A stretch of DNA of 64,000 nucleotides from Poa pratensis. Lineage: Eukaryota > Streptophyta > Magnoliopsida > Poales > Poaceae. The stretch covers positions 110,970,193-111,034,192 of the forward strand of contig CAMZMU010000041.1 in NCBI GenBank assembly GCA_947311845.1, in the 5' to 3' direction. Within the stretch, counting starts at the first letter, position 1. Each line of letters starts with the position of its first letter. Positions 36,001-46,962 of this stretch are shown here, one piece after another. The notes below the pieces were generated by a model, which had not been told where the DNA came from, searched no databases, and saw only the letters and a program-made list of their open reading frames with translations. A program made the translations under genes and the position numbers.

Positions 36001-37404
36001 TCAGGCCGGAGTATCCGGTCTTCTGGACCGGAGTCTCCGGTCCTTGGGGTTCCCTGTAGAAGTTTCTGGAGCTTCAGACCGGAGTTTCCGCACCGGCCGG
36101 AGTTTCCGGACCCGTGGTCCGGAGTCTCCGCCCCAGACAAGATTTTTGAATCGAAGAACTTCCCACGACGGCGCGTGCGGTAGTGGGTCCGGAGTTGCCC
36201 CGGAGTAGGTCCGGAGTTTCCGGCCCTACCGGAGTTTCCGTCCTCCAAGACCGGAGTTTTCGGTCTGCTGAGAAGGTGAGCATCGCGGCGGCAGCCGCTG
36301 TATCGAGACCGGAGTTACCCCGGAGTCAGTCCGGAGTTTCCGGCCTCCCCGTCCGGAGTCTCCGGACTTAGTGGACAGAAAACGGCTAGTTTTTCTGGAG
36401 GGGTATATACCCCTCCACCTACCTCCAGCTCTGGAGCCCTGCCCAACACGATTTACATTCTCTCTCCTCCATTGTTGCAAGCTCAAAACTACAAGTTCTC
36501 CCAATCCCTCCACCCAAACTCGTTGATCTTTGGAGGATTGAAGGAGAAGACCTAGATCTACATTTCCACCGAGCCGTTTCTCCTCTAAGTGAGTGGAACC
36601 CTTTTGATCTAGTTCTTGAAGTTCCATTTGTTGTGTTCTTCTTTGTTCTTCCTCTCTTCTCCCCCCACAAGCATTTGTGGCTTTTGGTGGGATTTGGGAG
36701 TGAAGGACTTGAGCACTTCTTGTGTTCTTACCTTTGCTTTTGTGCATAGGTTTGCCTTTGCTTTTGTGCATAGGTTTGCTCTCTCCACGAGGATTCGTGG
36801 AAGTGAAGATTGTGAGCTCGTTACTCTTGGGTCGTTGGACCCTAGACGTTGTTCTTGTGACCTTTGGTGGTCAAGGCCTTTTGTGGCTAGTTAGGACCTT
36901 TTGTGGTCCACTTGGCAGCTCCCAATCCTTTTGTGGGTTGTGCCTCAAGATTGTTGTAAGGGACTCGATTTCCGCCCAAAAGGAAATCAATAGTGGATGG
37001 TGAACCGAGCTTTTGTGCGAGGTTCATCGGAGAATAGGGTGAGGCCTTTTGTGGCATCTTGAGTTTGATACTCACACCCCTCCAACGAGACGTACTCCCC
37101 TAAAAAGGAGGAACTCGGGAATACATCGTCGTCTCCGCGTGCCTCGGTTATTTCTATACCCGAGCTCTTTACTTATGCACTTTACATTGTGATAGCCTTC
37201 GAGCTTGAAGTATTTTATCTTGCTATCACCTTGTTAATTGTCTTGCTTAGCATAAGTTGTTGGTGCACATAGGTGAACCTAGTTTATTTAGGTTGTGTGC
37301 TTGATGATTTAAACACCTAGTTTTATTCCGCATTTATCAAGCCTAAACCGGAAAAGTTTTAAACGCCTATTTTCCCCCCTCTAGGCGACATCCTTGTCCT
37401 TTCA
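33054..37404 (+). mobile_element. Third Sirevirus-type solo LTR, interrupted by another LTR
   Basis: Starts TGAAAGTGCATGTGTTGC and ends CCTTGTCCTTTCA, flanked by a perfect GAAGC duplication (33049-33053 and 37405-37409). Without the nested LTR it is about 2.5 kb and collinear with the LTRs of the element at 17851. It carries an array of CCGGAGTNTCCGG palindromes at 36003-36365 and a perfect 20-bp palindrome GGAGGGGTATATACCCCTCC at 36397-36416 containing the TATA box. It lies inside the antisense ORF of the truncated gypsy element. Confidence 0.87.
33416..35247 (+). mobile_element. Nested solo LTR (TGTCACGCCCCGAGA family), 1.83 kb
   Basis: Starts TGTCACGCCCCGAGACC and ends CGGGTTATCACA, with a perfect 5-bp duplication AAGCA (33411-33415 and 35248-35252). 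The start and end words are those of a widespread grass gypsy LTR type. A TATATATAAG lies near 34,727. There is no internal domain. The interrupted Sirevirus LTR resumes cleanly after it. Confidence 0.85.
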
Positions 37405-37409
37405 GAAGC

Positions 37410-38147
37410 GTTCTACCGCAGCCGAAAGATCGTCATCCTGGAGGCTGACGCAAATCCAGGTCTCCAGGCTCACCGGATGTTCTGTCGGTTCCTCCAGGAG
37501 TGACAGAGCTTCTGGCACCTCGACCAAGAACCAGCGTTGCCTCCACTCGTCCACTTGGACTTGATTGGCAAGTGAGGGTAGTTCTGCTTGACCTTCTGGC
37601 GGAAGCAGAAGGTGACACCCCCCCCCCCCATTCAGCCATCCTTCCCGATGCGGGGGTAGAAGAAGTGGAGGAACAGAGCCACGGATGGCATCACCCCGAC
37701 GAATGCTTCGCAAGCATGGGCGAAAACCGTCAAATCCAAGATCGCGCCCGGGGTCAGATGCAGAAGCCTTAACCCGTATGCGCGCAAGATCTCAAGAAAG
37801 AAATCTGAGAAAGGAGGAACGAGTCCCATCAGCATGAAGCCATCAAAAATTGGGATCTGCCCAGGCGCCCTGGTCTCCGAAGGTGGGAAAACCTTCGTCG
37901 GCACTTGGGCAGGAGCATCAGGCGCCTCGTCGGACTCCATCACTCCGAGGTGCCTGGCCTTCCGCATCATCTCGGCGCTGTCAGCATAGTCGCTTGGGAA
38001 CAAGGCCTGCTGCCTGCGAAGCTCAGCCCGCTCGGCGCTGCGCTCCGATCTCCGCCGCGCCCTTTCGGATCTGGGAGACAGCTCCTGCCTCAAGAGTGAG
38101 GACCTGCTGGACCTCTTCTTCCGAGCCGCAACCTTCAATTGCGCCAT
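37410..38147 (-). pseudogene. Antisense ORF of the gypsy element, Transposase_28-like, broken
   Basis: From ATG 38147 the minus strand encodes a basic Arg/Ser/Glu-rich N-terminus, then a conserved-looking helical region ending in GLRLLHLTPGAI and HACEAFVGVMPS. This is the character of the plant 'putative gypsy type transposon' domain. At the C12 run 37618-37629 the frame is lost. A second minus frame (37402-37713) continues with a Trp-rich WRQRWFLVEV segment to the LTR insertion at 37405. The same frame resumes beyond that LTR at 33053-32975 before the element breaks off. So the ORF carries one frameshift, one 4.4-kb insertion and a 3' truncation. The native function of this family is unknown. 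Confidence 0.6.
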
Positions 38148-38585
38148 TGAAGCTGAAGGAGAGCTGCGACGGCGGACGGCAGAGGCGGCGGCCCGAGGCT
38201 GAGAGAGAGAGATGGAATTGGAGGTGGCGATTTGGGGATTTCAGAAGATTTGGGGAGCAACGGCCACAGTACTGCGAGGCGTGACTCATAAGGCTTCCCA
38301 CGCGCCACATCGCGGCCCCGTTACTCCGACTGACGCGGGGGTCGAGGGGACTTTCCGCTTCAAGCGCTCCCTCCCGTTGGATTCAAGATAGACGTTGGCC
38401 GTCCGTGCGAACCGCAACGTTCGCCGCGACCAAATCCAAGAGAAGCTCGGGGGCTCGTCTCTACTTCGCCCTGGCGAGCCTCGGGCAAAGCAGGCAAGGC
38501 GCCGGGTACCCACTTTGGCCAACTCTTTGGCCATAGCCCCGGCAGCAGCTGAAGCAAAAGCCGTCGGGACCATGCCCGGGGATAC

Positions 38586-39552
38586 TGTCGCAGTAGTGGA
38601 ACATGGGGTTCCCCTGATGCTGCCAAAGTGGGTCCTCCACTGGGGCCCACCAAGAAGATGGACAAGGCAAGGAGTCAAGTACAACAGATGGGTTAGCCCA
38701 TCTGCCCCAAGGACACCCGACAAGCTCGACAGCAAGGCTCCGCGGCTAAGGACCAGGCGACCTTCCGGGGTCACCCCCTCGCCCGGAGAACCAGGCGAGA
38801 CACCCGCGGGTCCGTGCGCCCGGCAGGAGGCCAGGTGCGTCCCCGGATCCTCCATCCGTACCACCGAGAGGATAAGATCGCCAGCTCGCCGGAAGCTGGT
38901 GGAAGACTTGGGCGCCAAGATGAAGGCCGCGCCCCGATGACGTTGCCACGAGCGCAGTTGGTGGGGCGGACATGCTTTGTCCGTCCCAACTTTTCCAAGG
39001 GCGGACGACCACGCCGCCCTCCGGAGAATGCTTGGAGGAGAGGACGCCACGTCTCCTCCAAGGACCGCCTAGAGGTTTTCCCGCCAAGACCCTTCACGCC
39101 TCTCGCGTGCCCATGTCGGATCCCCTTAGCCTATAAAAGGAGAACCATGGCACCGAGGAGAAAAAGGATAGAACAGAAGCAAGCTAGAGCTCAGACAAGA
39201 CAAGACTAGACTAGGGTTCGGAAGGTCGAGAGAGAGGTGATCTCCCCAGGGCAGGATCTACTCTTCGTCTACCTCCGGCCGAAACTCTGCCGGGTTCACC
39301 CCAGAACACCCTTGTACACCACACCATGATGAACCTCTCAATCCAGACATGCAGGAGTAGGGCTTTTAGCCTCCGGACGGCCTGAACCTAGGTAACTCCG
39401 TGTGTCCTTCTGTGTTGCTTGCCCTCTCCCATCGACGAATAACTTGGCGACCTTGCTCCCGGGTAAGGCGTCTTCCAGCCTCCTTCGCGCCCCGTGCCGA
39501 ACCTAAAAAGGGGTACCATCTACTCCCGGTGTCCGTCACCCGAGACACGACA
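38586..39552 (+). repeat. 3' LTR of the truncated gypsy element
   Basis: Inferred from TGTCG at the start and CGACA at the end, a preceding purine-rich CCCGGGGATAC, and a TATA box CTATAAAAGG at 39131-39140, with a typical GC-rich leader after it. About 967 bp. The left boundary rests on motif logic only; the 5' partner LTR is absent. The following GATAG would be its right target duplication. Confidence 0.6.
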
Positions 39553-41113
39553 GATAGATACATGTTAACCTACAGATTTCCATAAGGAGTCTGTCGCATC
39601 GACGATCTATGATTCTTACTGTGTAAATTATAGTATGTTCTATCTACAGACAACATATTTCTGACCATGCTTGTAAACCATTACAGTGATCTCTTAACCA
39701 TTACTATCCTTCTTAATCAGGCAACGTTGGTTGATGGATGTTGACTCCCTGTAAGTTGATGAAATGCAGCCTGAAATGGATTTTGCGCGTACTGACTAGA
39801 AACACCTGCATACTAAAAAAGTGCGCGTCAGAAATTTTCTTGACGACCAAAATAGGAGATAGTACAGCACTAGCGATTGTGTTCTTATCAAAAAAGGGAA
39901 AACGAAAACAGCTTAGGCATCATTTTTGTACCGATCGGCATTCAAGTGGCCCAGATTCAAATTTGTAAGACTAGTGTATGCCTATATGGCAACCATTTGA
40001 GGAAGTTATTGTTCTCCGCGCTTTCCCCTTAATCTTTGCGTCACATTTGCTTATGTCATCGAGGAACTAAATTTCAAAGTAGTTGAATGGACGAAGATAT
40101 TAGTCTGGCCTACCAAGTGATATTTGTAGCAGCCATCCTCAAATTAACTACTGAGTAAGTGTATATCTTGAGGTTTCGGCAGGAGAATTTATCATACGAC
40201 GATCCTCCCAGCTCATCAAAAATAAATGCTGAGAAAACGTGCTAGCTTTAGCAAATAGAAAATTCAGCATAGATACCAGGATTGTATGCTACTTATTTAG
40301 TTCACCAAATTTATACTTAAAAATGAGAAACCATGATATGCTTAGTAATGGTACGGGCATATGGTGCTTGCCACAAGAATACGAGATCTTAATAATTTTC
40401 TAGTTCCTGAATATTTGATGCAATCATGGGATGGGAAAACAAGAAACAGATAAATTACTAGTGCTCAAAATGATTTAAGGGTGATAGTGCCGTTTAAGGG
40501 TCATTTAAGGGATTTATCGTTTGTACCTTTCTAAGCAAGCTGCAGATCTACAAGAGTGCTGCAACTCCTGACATAGTACATGCTGATATGCATATTATAG
40601 AAACTATGGTTGATAAAGCAAAAGCACAAGTTCCCCTCGCCACCAAGAGGGGTCTACTTCAGTGCAACGCCAAGTAAAGCGGTCACTTGTTCTTTCATCA
40701 GTTATCATTAGCACAACAAAGATGAAAATGATATAATCTCAACCCCATCTGATAAGGTAGAAATGAATTCAGTCCATACAACTAGGGTTTAAACAAGCGT
40801 ACAGACTATCTCAACGAGCATACGGACACGTGCTGAAACAAAATGATTACGACTGCTAGAATCACAATGTATACTAAAAGAGCGCCACATTACCAGGACA
40901 CCACTTGAGAGTTCATATAATGAAGCTTCTCTGTTCTCACAGCACTACAGTTGTCAAGAGATATACATACTAATCTTGTGGGTCAACAGAAATGAAACAA
41001 TTATGAGCAGTAGTTAATTTGCTTCATAGCATTGTAAATTCAAGACATGAACAGACACAGATTTTTCATTCCGGTTAGATGAACTCAACACCATAATCAA
41101 GTCATGAGGCTAG
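39553..41113. other. Intergenic DNA and probable 3' UTR of the PPR gene
   Basis: AT-rich, with no frame of interest on either strand. The right-hand few hundred bases probably hold the minus-strand 3' UTR of the PPR gene. No repeat family was recognised. Confidence 0.4.
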
Positions 41114-42811
41114 TTACACCATGACAAGCTCAGTCGGAACCAAACTTGGGTTCTCCTGTTGCAAAGCATAGATCTTGTCGGTCAGTCCTTCCTTCCGATA
41201 AGCTTCCACCAAGATGGAGTATGTGGTGGCATCTGGAGCACAGTTCATATGCTTCATGTGCCTGTAGACCCTCTCCATTTCCATCAGATCCTCAGCCTTC
41301 GCACATGCCGCAAGAATAGCGTTGTGAAAAGATGTGTTTGCTGGTACATCAAGCCTCTCAGCAAGCTTGACCATGCCTACCACCTTATGGAAAAGGCCTG
41401 CATTGCTAAACCCGTTTATGAGACAGCAGAAGGTCTTTGTATCCGGCTTCATCCCCTCTGAGCGCATCTGGTTAAATGTGTCCTCCATGTTTTTTGCATC
41501 GGCTGACTCGGCAAATGCCTCAATCACATTGTTGTATGTGGCGGTCGTCCATGTAAACGCTAACCTCCGCATGTACTCCATTACCGCAGACATCTTGTCA
41601 TACATCCGCTTCTTCCCGTAAGCGCCAATGAGAATGTTGAGCGTCCGAGTCTCTGGCTGGATCCCATAGCCTCGGAACTTCTCGTACCATTTCTCCATCA
41701 GACCAACCTGGCCACTGTTCCCAAACAGGCTTAGGATAATGTTCATGGTCCAGACATCCGGTTTACAAGTTGCGCTGTCGAGCATTGTGGAGAGTAGCTT
41801 CTCCATGTCGTCCAACCTTCCGGCCCTGCAGTAGCCACTGAGAACCGTGTTCTGCGTGACCGTGTTGGGTACTACGGAGCGCTCAGCCATCTCTTTGTAC
41901 ATAGCATCAACGAGGTCGAACCTTGAGCCATCAGAGAAGGCCTTGATGAGGATGCTATAGGTGTAGACATCAGGCTGGCAGAGTGGGGCGGCTTTCATGT
42001 CCTCGAGAAGCTGGAGTGCCTCGTCCAGGAGGCCGCTCCGGCAGTAGGCCCCGATCAAGGCAGTGTAGAGCTCCGGAGTTGGCTGGCATCCTTGCTGCTG
42101 CATCTCGGTGAAAAGTTGCCGCGCTAGAGAAGGCTGGCCTAATCTCCCCAGCAACAGTAGGAGCTTCATGTAGGTGCCCTCTTTGGGATAGTAGAAAGGT
42201 TGCTCCTTAAGCATCTCGAAGACCTACAAATGTTGATTTATGGTTTGATCAAATCAATTAATTTCATCACAAATGTCGCAATGCAATTATGCAAAGTAAA
42301 GGGGATGTGCAAATTTCAGGAAAAATGGGATTGGTTGCTGAATATTACCCAATTCGCAAAAAAAAAGGTTGCTGAATATTACCTGAAGCGCCTCTTGCCA
42401 GTTCTTGGAGTCGATGCGGTCGGAGAGAGCCTCGGTGACGGTGCAGGCCCACGCCTTGGCGTCGGCGCGCGCGTCGAGCCGCTTCTTGATGTTCTTGATG
42501 GGGGTGCGAGCGCGACCCCTCCGCCCGGACTGGGATTGGGACTCGGCCGCCGCCGGGAACTCCCCCACCTTCCAGTGCCTCTGGCGACCTCTCCCCTCTG
42601 GGTCTTCTTTCCCCTTGGACGGTGGAGTTGGGGGCGGGCGCTCCGTGGTCCGGGGTCTCCGGCGCTGCGTGCCGGAGGAGGGGGAGGTGGTGGAGAAGGG
42701 GAACTCGCCGGCCTTCCAGTGGCGACGAAGAGTATGAGTGTCGGAGGTGTCGGCGGCGGCGGTGATGAGGCGAGGGCGGAAGGTCCCGTTGGCGGCGCCG
42801 GCGAGCGCCAT
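41114..42811 (-). CDS. PPR2: P-class pentatricopeptide repeat protein, PPR2/EMB2750 type
   Basis: Exon 1 (42811-42383) and exon 2 (42223-41114) join in phase 0 across a 159-bp intron to give 512 residues. Residues 1 to about 95 are a Ser/Thr/Arg/Pro-rich, transit-peptide-like head containing two RHWKxGEFP motifs. From about residue 140 there are roughly ten tandem 35-residue PPR motifs (for example ELYTALIGAYCRSGLLDEA and DVYTYSILIKAF). There is no E or DYW extension, so it is P-class. The order and wording of the motifs match Arabidopsis At3g06430 (PPR2, EMB2750), reported to bind plastid 23S rRNA and to be needed for gametophyte and embryo cell division. A plastid RNA-binding role is therefore likely. 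The frame is intact. A 17-bp micro-insertion has duplicated the 5' splice site of its only intron. Confidence 0.92.
42350..42366 (+). mobile_element. 17-bp poly(A) micro-retroinsertion at the PPR splice donor
   Basis: Insert CAATTCGCAAAAAAAAA lies between two perfect 17-bp copies of GGTTGCTGAATATTACC (42333-42349 and 42367-42383). On the gene's strand the repeated target includes the last exon base and the intron start GTAATATT, so a second copy of the splice donor now lies 34 bp inside the intron. The insert is antisense to the gene. Confidence 0.8.
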
Positions 42812-44109
42812 GGAAGTGTGACTGGAGTAGTTGGCGGGGCAGGCAATGCGAAGGCGAGAAGAAGGTAAGATAGAGAGCCAGCGAAGATAATTCCAAAAAG
42901 ACTAGTGACAAAAAAAGAAATTCATATTCTCTCTCCTTTCTTTTTTTTTCTTAATTTCCAAAATATGTGAAATAATTCATGTATTTTAAGTACTGCTATA
43001 TTATGTGCAATTGCAATATTGCATCCAAAATTCTTACTCCCTCCGATCCATAATAAGTGTCGCGTTTGGAACGAACATCAGTTTAAAACTGTGACACTTA
43101 TTTTGAATCGGAAGGAGTATATTTTATGACACGGACAATAAAATCAAGATATGAATGAACATTGCTCGAGGCATACACAGCACGCACGTGATATAAATTT
43201 GCCTTTTGTACTTCATCAAATATTACTATATTTTTTTATGCAGATTTGTCTCTTATGTCTCTTTTCTTTTGTTTAGGTTGAGGCGAGGTAGCGGAAAACT
43301 TTCTTCTGATTGTGAGCAAAAAAGTTTGCTTGAATTATTCAATTAAGCTCACCTTCAAACTTACATTAATTTTGCAAAAATAAAATAAAAATTTAACTCT
43401 TCCATTGAGGGTGGTTTTATCTTTGGCTATTTGAGTATTTTAGTTAAGGTTTGCTAGTTTATTTTACAAGACTAAATCAAGGATTTTTAGGATAATTCCT
43501 TCGTGAAATAAAATATTCTTAAATGAAAAAAGGTCTGGTTGAAATCTCAAAGTTTGGTAGAAAGAACTACATATGTCTTTCCATTATATTATCAAAGTGA
43601 AACAAAACTAAATAAAAAGATTATACATGTCTCAAGAAATGGTTTTTGAATGAGTTTTAATTCTAGGAGGGTAGCCATTCCTCTTTACTCACAAACAATG
43701 ATCAAGTCAATGTCGCACCCTCCAGGCCTCTAGGCTGAAAAATTCAGTCCATACATAACAATTAACAACACATGCTGGCAAGTGAACAAACAAACACAAG
43801 ACAAATTTTCCTTCTTTGCTTTATATTCTTGGTGTGTACAAACATAGTGGTCTGTAGCTCATACCAGCAACCACACCAGCTGAGAGCTTTTCAGACGTTC
43901 TTACAAGCTAGTACTGTACATCCTTCAGACGTCATACACACCACTGTACATTCCATGTATCAACAAATGCAAAAATCCCTGCTCTGAGGGATAAAAATAA
44001 TCGACCAATCCGTTATCGTATTCAGAAGAATTCTCCATTGTTTTTTCTCGCACAGGTATCTGTCTAATTTTTATCTCCAGGAGTTTAGGCTTTCCTTCTC
44101 TTCTTTACC
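42812..44109. other. PPR promoter and intergenic DNA
   Basis: The first 150 bp upstream of the PPR ATG is mixed; the rest is AT-rich. Apart from the Stowaway element at 43037-43117 no gene or repeat was recognised. The right end holds the 3' UTR of the minus-strand kinase gene. Confidence 0.4.
43037..43117. mobile_element. Stowaway MITE, 81 bp
   Basis: Ends CTCCCTCCGATCCATAATAA and, inverted, CTCCTTCCGATTCAAAATAA form long inverted repeats with almost no loop. TA dinucleotides flank both sides (43035-43036 and 43118-43119). Classic short Stowaway hairpin. Confidence 0.87.
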
Positions 44110-46944
44110 TCACTTGACCGAAAATGTACGACTCTTTGACCGGGCAGGCCTCTCCTCAGGCTCAGGGTCGTCACTCTTGTCAATGCTGTTCTTGCCCCTC
44201 AATGGTGCCGTCTCGGTATTTTCAGATATTCTGTTCTGTCGCTGCCTTCGTTCCTGCAAATAAAATCACTTGTGTGTTCAACTTTTGTGATAGTACACAT
44301 GTAGGCAAATAAACATCAGTCAAGCTACACATTGCTATCTAAGTTCAAAGGAGTCAATATAATAACAAGTATATAGGATAACCAAATAAGATTGCATTAA
44401 TGGCAGTGTGGCCAATCCAGCAAGTATATATGTTACTAGGCCATAACCATTTGATTAATATAATGAGTAAAAGATAACAGGGAAATGCATGATTTCCAGG
44501 TGTACCAACAATCATATATGGATGGTATTTTTGTGAACAAACCTCTTGAGGTATGGCTTCACTAGAATCCAACATCCGGACAACCTGATCCATCCGCGGT
44601 CTCTTCTCAGCATTCAGATCGATACACCGCAGAGCTGTCAAAAGGGCACGTTTGAGCTCCTTTGTTGATGGCCTTCTCTCAAGGTGTGGATCAACCACTT
44701 CGTCGGACCGTCTGTTGGCAACCATCACTTTAAGCCAATCGACTAGGTTTACCTACAGGTGAACAACAGTGTGTTAGAAATAAAGGGTACTGAGGTGCTT
44801 GGTGAGAGATGAGACCGAAAAATGAGTAAACAAAGAGATATTAGGATCTTGAAAATTACAGCATTACCTCACTTTGGGGGCGATCATAGTCAATTGGATC
44901 TCTACCTGTAATAACTTCCAATAAAAGAACCCCAAAGCTGTACACGTCACTCTTTTCATTCAAAAGCCCACTGTTAGCATACTCGGGCGCAACATAGCTG
45001 TAAAAGAATATAACAGTTGTTGAGTAAAACTATACGATAGCATCCACAATTATTTTCCCAAAATATAATGGGCAAAATTTGGAGGAAATGCGAAGAAAGA
45101 GTGTCTCATATATACTCTGGCATGAAAACTTACCCAAAGGTACCCATAACTCGAGTAGCAATATGACTTTTACCAGCACCAAGCATCTTGGCCAAACCGA
45201 AGTCAGATATTTTGGCATTGAACTCATCATCGATCAAGATATTGCTGGCCTTGATGTCACGATGCACAACCTTTGGTTCAAGTGCCTCATGTAAGTACGC
45301 AAGGCTGCAAGGTAAATGTGGAGTCTATCAAATTGATATTCCCGAGAGCAGCGAGACGATAGGTGAAAAGAACTATCTAATAACCAAACAAAGCACCACC
45401 ATGTTATTAAAAAAAAGTGCATAAGTTTACTTCCAGAAAAAAGTAGTCAAAGGCATTGTGGTAAGGAACAACAAGGATTGGCTAAAATTAGTGTGGTCTC
45501 AACATTTCCTGTGATCAGCTTTCAGGGTTTATCCAAATCCATACTTGCTTCTGTTCACAACAGTATACACAATAATTGTTGGTGGCTACCAACTTAGTAA
45601 GAAACTAAGAATAGTTAAACCCAGATGCTGTCACGACTGAAACATGTGCTGATGTGCATTAATCACAACGATTATTTGTTAGCTCTTGCACACTACCGCC
45701 CCATGAATAAAATCCTAGGAATATACAATGATGCACAGAGGACATTACTATCCTTAGGAAAGCAACGAGTCGAGTGAAAGAGTTACTCACGCCTTTGCAG
45801 TCCCCAAAAGAACCTTCATGCGAGCTAACCAAGTGAGAGAGCTGTACTGGGATAATTCTCCGTGGAGCCAACTTTCAAGATTCCCGTTGTTAACAAACTC
45901 GTACACAAGCATCCTGGTTATGCAAACACATCAAACAATTCAAGTTATGATTTCTTGTTTATTTGATGCTAAAATGATCGAAACATAACATGCCATGTTG
46001 TCGAGAAAATGGAAGAAGAAACAATAAACACATATACTGACCTCTGGGTACCCTCAACACAATACCCCAAAAGCCGGACCAAATTCTTGTGACGTACATT
46101 ACCGATTGCCTCGACTTCCACTCTGAATTCCCTCTCGGCCTGCCCTCTGCATAAAGCCAGGAAATTCTTGTAAAAGCGGAAAGGAGGTAACACAATAAAG
46201 TTTCCAGTAAAAAATTCAACACAATAACACATTGACGTCCATTTCATCATCCAAATTTGGTTATAGGAAGACTCACAAATTATTAAGGATTTTTTTTACA
46301 GCAACTGGGGTGCCATTTGATAATCTGCCACGGTACACAACACCATATCCACCCTCGCCAATTACGTTATCCTTTGAAAAATGGTCCGTTACCACATCTA
46401 GATCTCTGAGAGTGAACCAATGGCCCCAACCAAGGTAAGAAAACTCAGGTAAGCCTGCCAATGGCGCGGAATCGGCGGTAGCATGTACTGAAGACTGTTC
46501 AGAGACAGGAACAGATTGAATAATTTGAATTCCGTCACAGCCATCAGCATTACAAAAGGAACCTGAAAGTTTGTTCTCTTCCCTATGTCTCGAATTATCC
46601 TCCTGAGCCAACTGAATTGCATCTTTATCCGTTGATTCAACAGGCCCATTCTCAATGGCGAGTAGAAGCCCATCATGTACAACAAAATCATTGGGTGAAA
46701 AATGGTCAGGCACCCTTACTTCCGTGATATCTTTAAATGCAGAAGGTATCTGGGTCATTGGAAGCTCCTTGAATGCCCTACGTGACCGCCTGATCCAGCT
46801 TTGGATGGTAAGGCATATCACAAGGATAAGAAGAACACCCAGGAGGGATGCGCCGACAGCTATCCCAATGACAACCCAAAGTTTCAGTCCAAAGACGATT
46901 GTTTTCTCATGAAGCGATTCTGTTAGCGTGGAGTTTGATGACAT
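44110..46944 (-). CDS. Receptor-like kinase of the RLCK-V type (At2g42960/At3g59110-like)
   Basis: Seven coding exons on the minus strand: 46944-46277, 46146-46042, 45913-45791, 45304-45134, 44997-44868, 44752-44543 and 44253-44110. All have GT-AG junctions with matching phases and together encode 516 residues. A short luminal N-terminus without signal peptide is followed by one membrane helix (about residues 21-47), a Ser/Glu-rich linker, and a Ser/Thr kinase domain from about 185. Catalytic features are complete: P-loop GEGGYG (196-201), VAVKK (Lys217), HRDIKASN (Asp315), DFG (333-335) and VAPEY. The C-terminal tail is basic/acidic and ends KSRTFSVK. The seven-exon layout and the wording match the plant 'probable receptor-like protein kinase At2g42960' group, whose ligands are unknown. 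It should act at the plasma membrane in signalling. No defect seen. Confidence 0.93.
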
Positions 46945-46962
46945 CTTGTGATCATCAAGTAC

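Larger units (their letters stand above)
32975..39552 (+). mobile_element. Truncated Tat-type gypsy element: antisense ORF and 3' LTR
   Basis: After removing the nested LTR at 33054-37404, this is a contiguous fragment: an ORF on the minus strand (ATG at 38147), a spacer, a purine-rich stretch CCCGGGGATAC and an LTR (38586-39552, plus). A reverse-oriented ORF between pol and the 3' LTR is known for Tat-lineage gypsy elements such as maize Grande. The minus-strand protein has the character of the 'putative gypsy type transposon' domain (Transposase_28). Everything upstream, including pol and the 5' LTR, is missing; the break lies at about 32975 next to filler DNA. Lineage assignment is inferred from this architecture. 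Confidence 0.6.

Noticed and set aside
38286..39050. 254-codon minus-strand ORF
   Set aside because: It overlaps the plus-strand LTR of the truncated gypsy element and has no domain.
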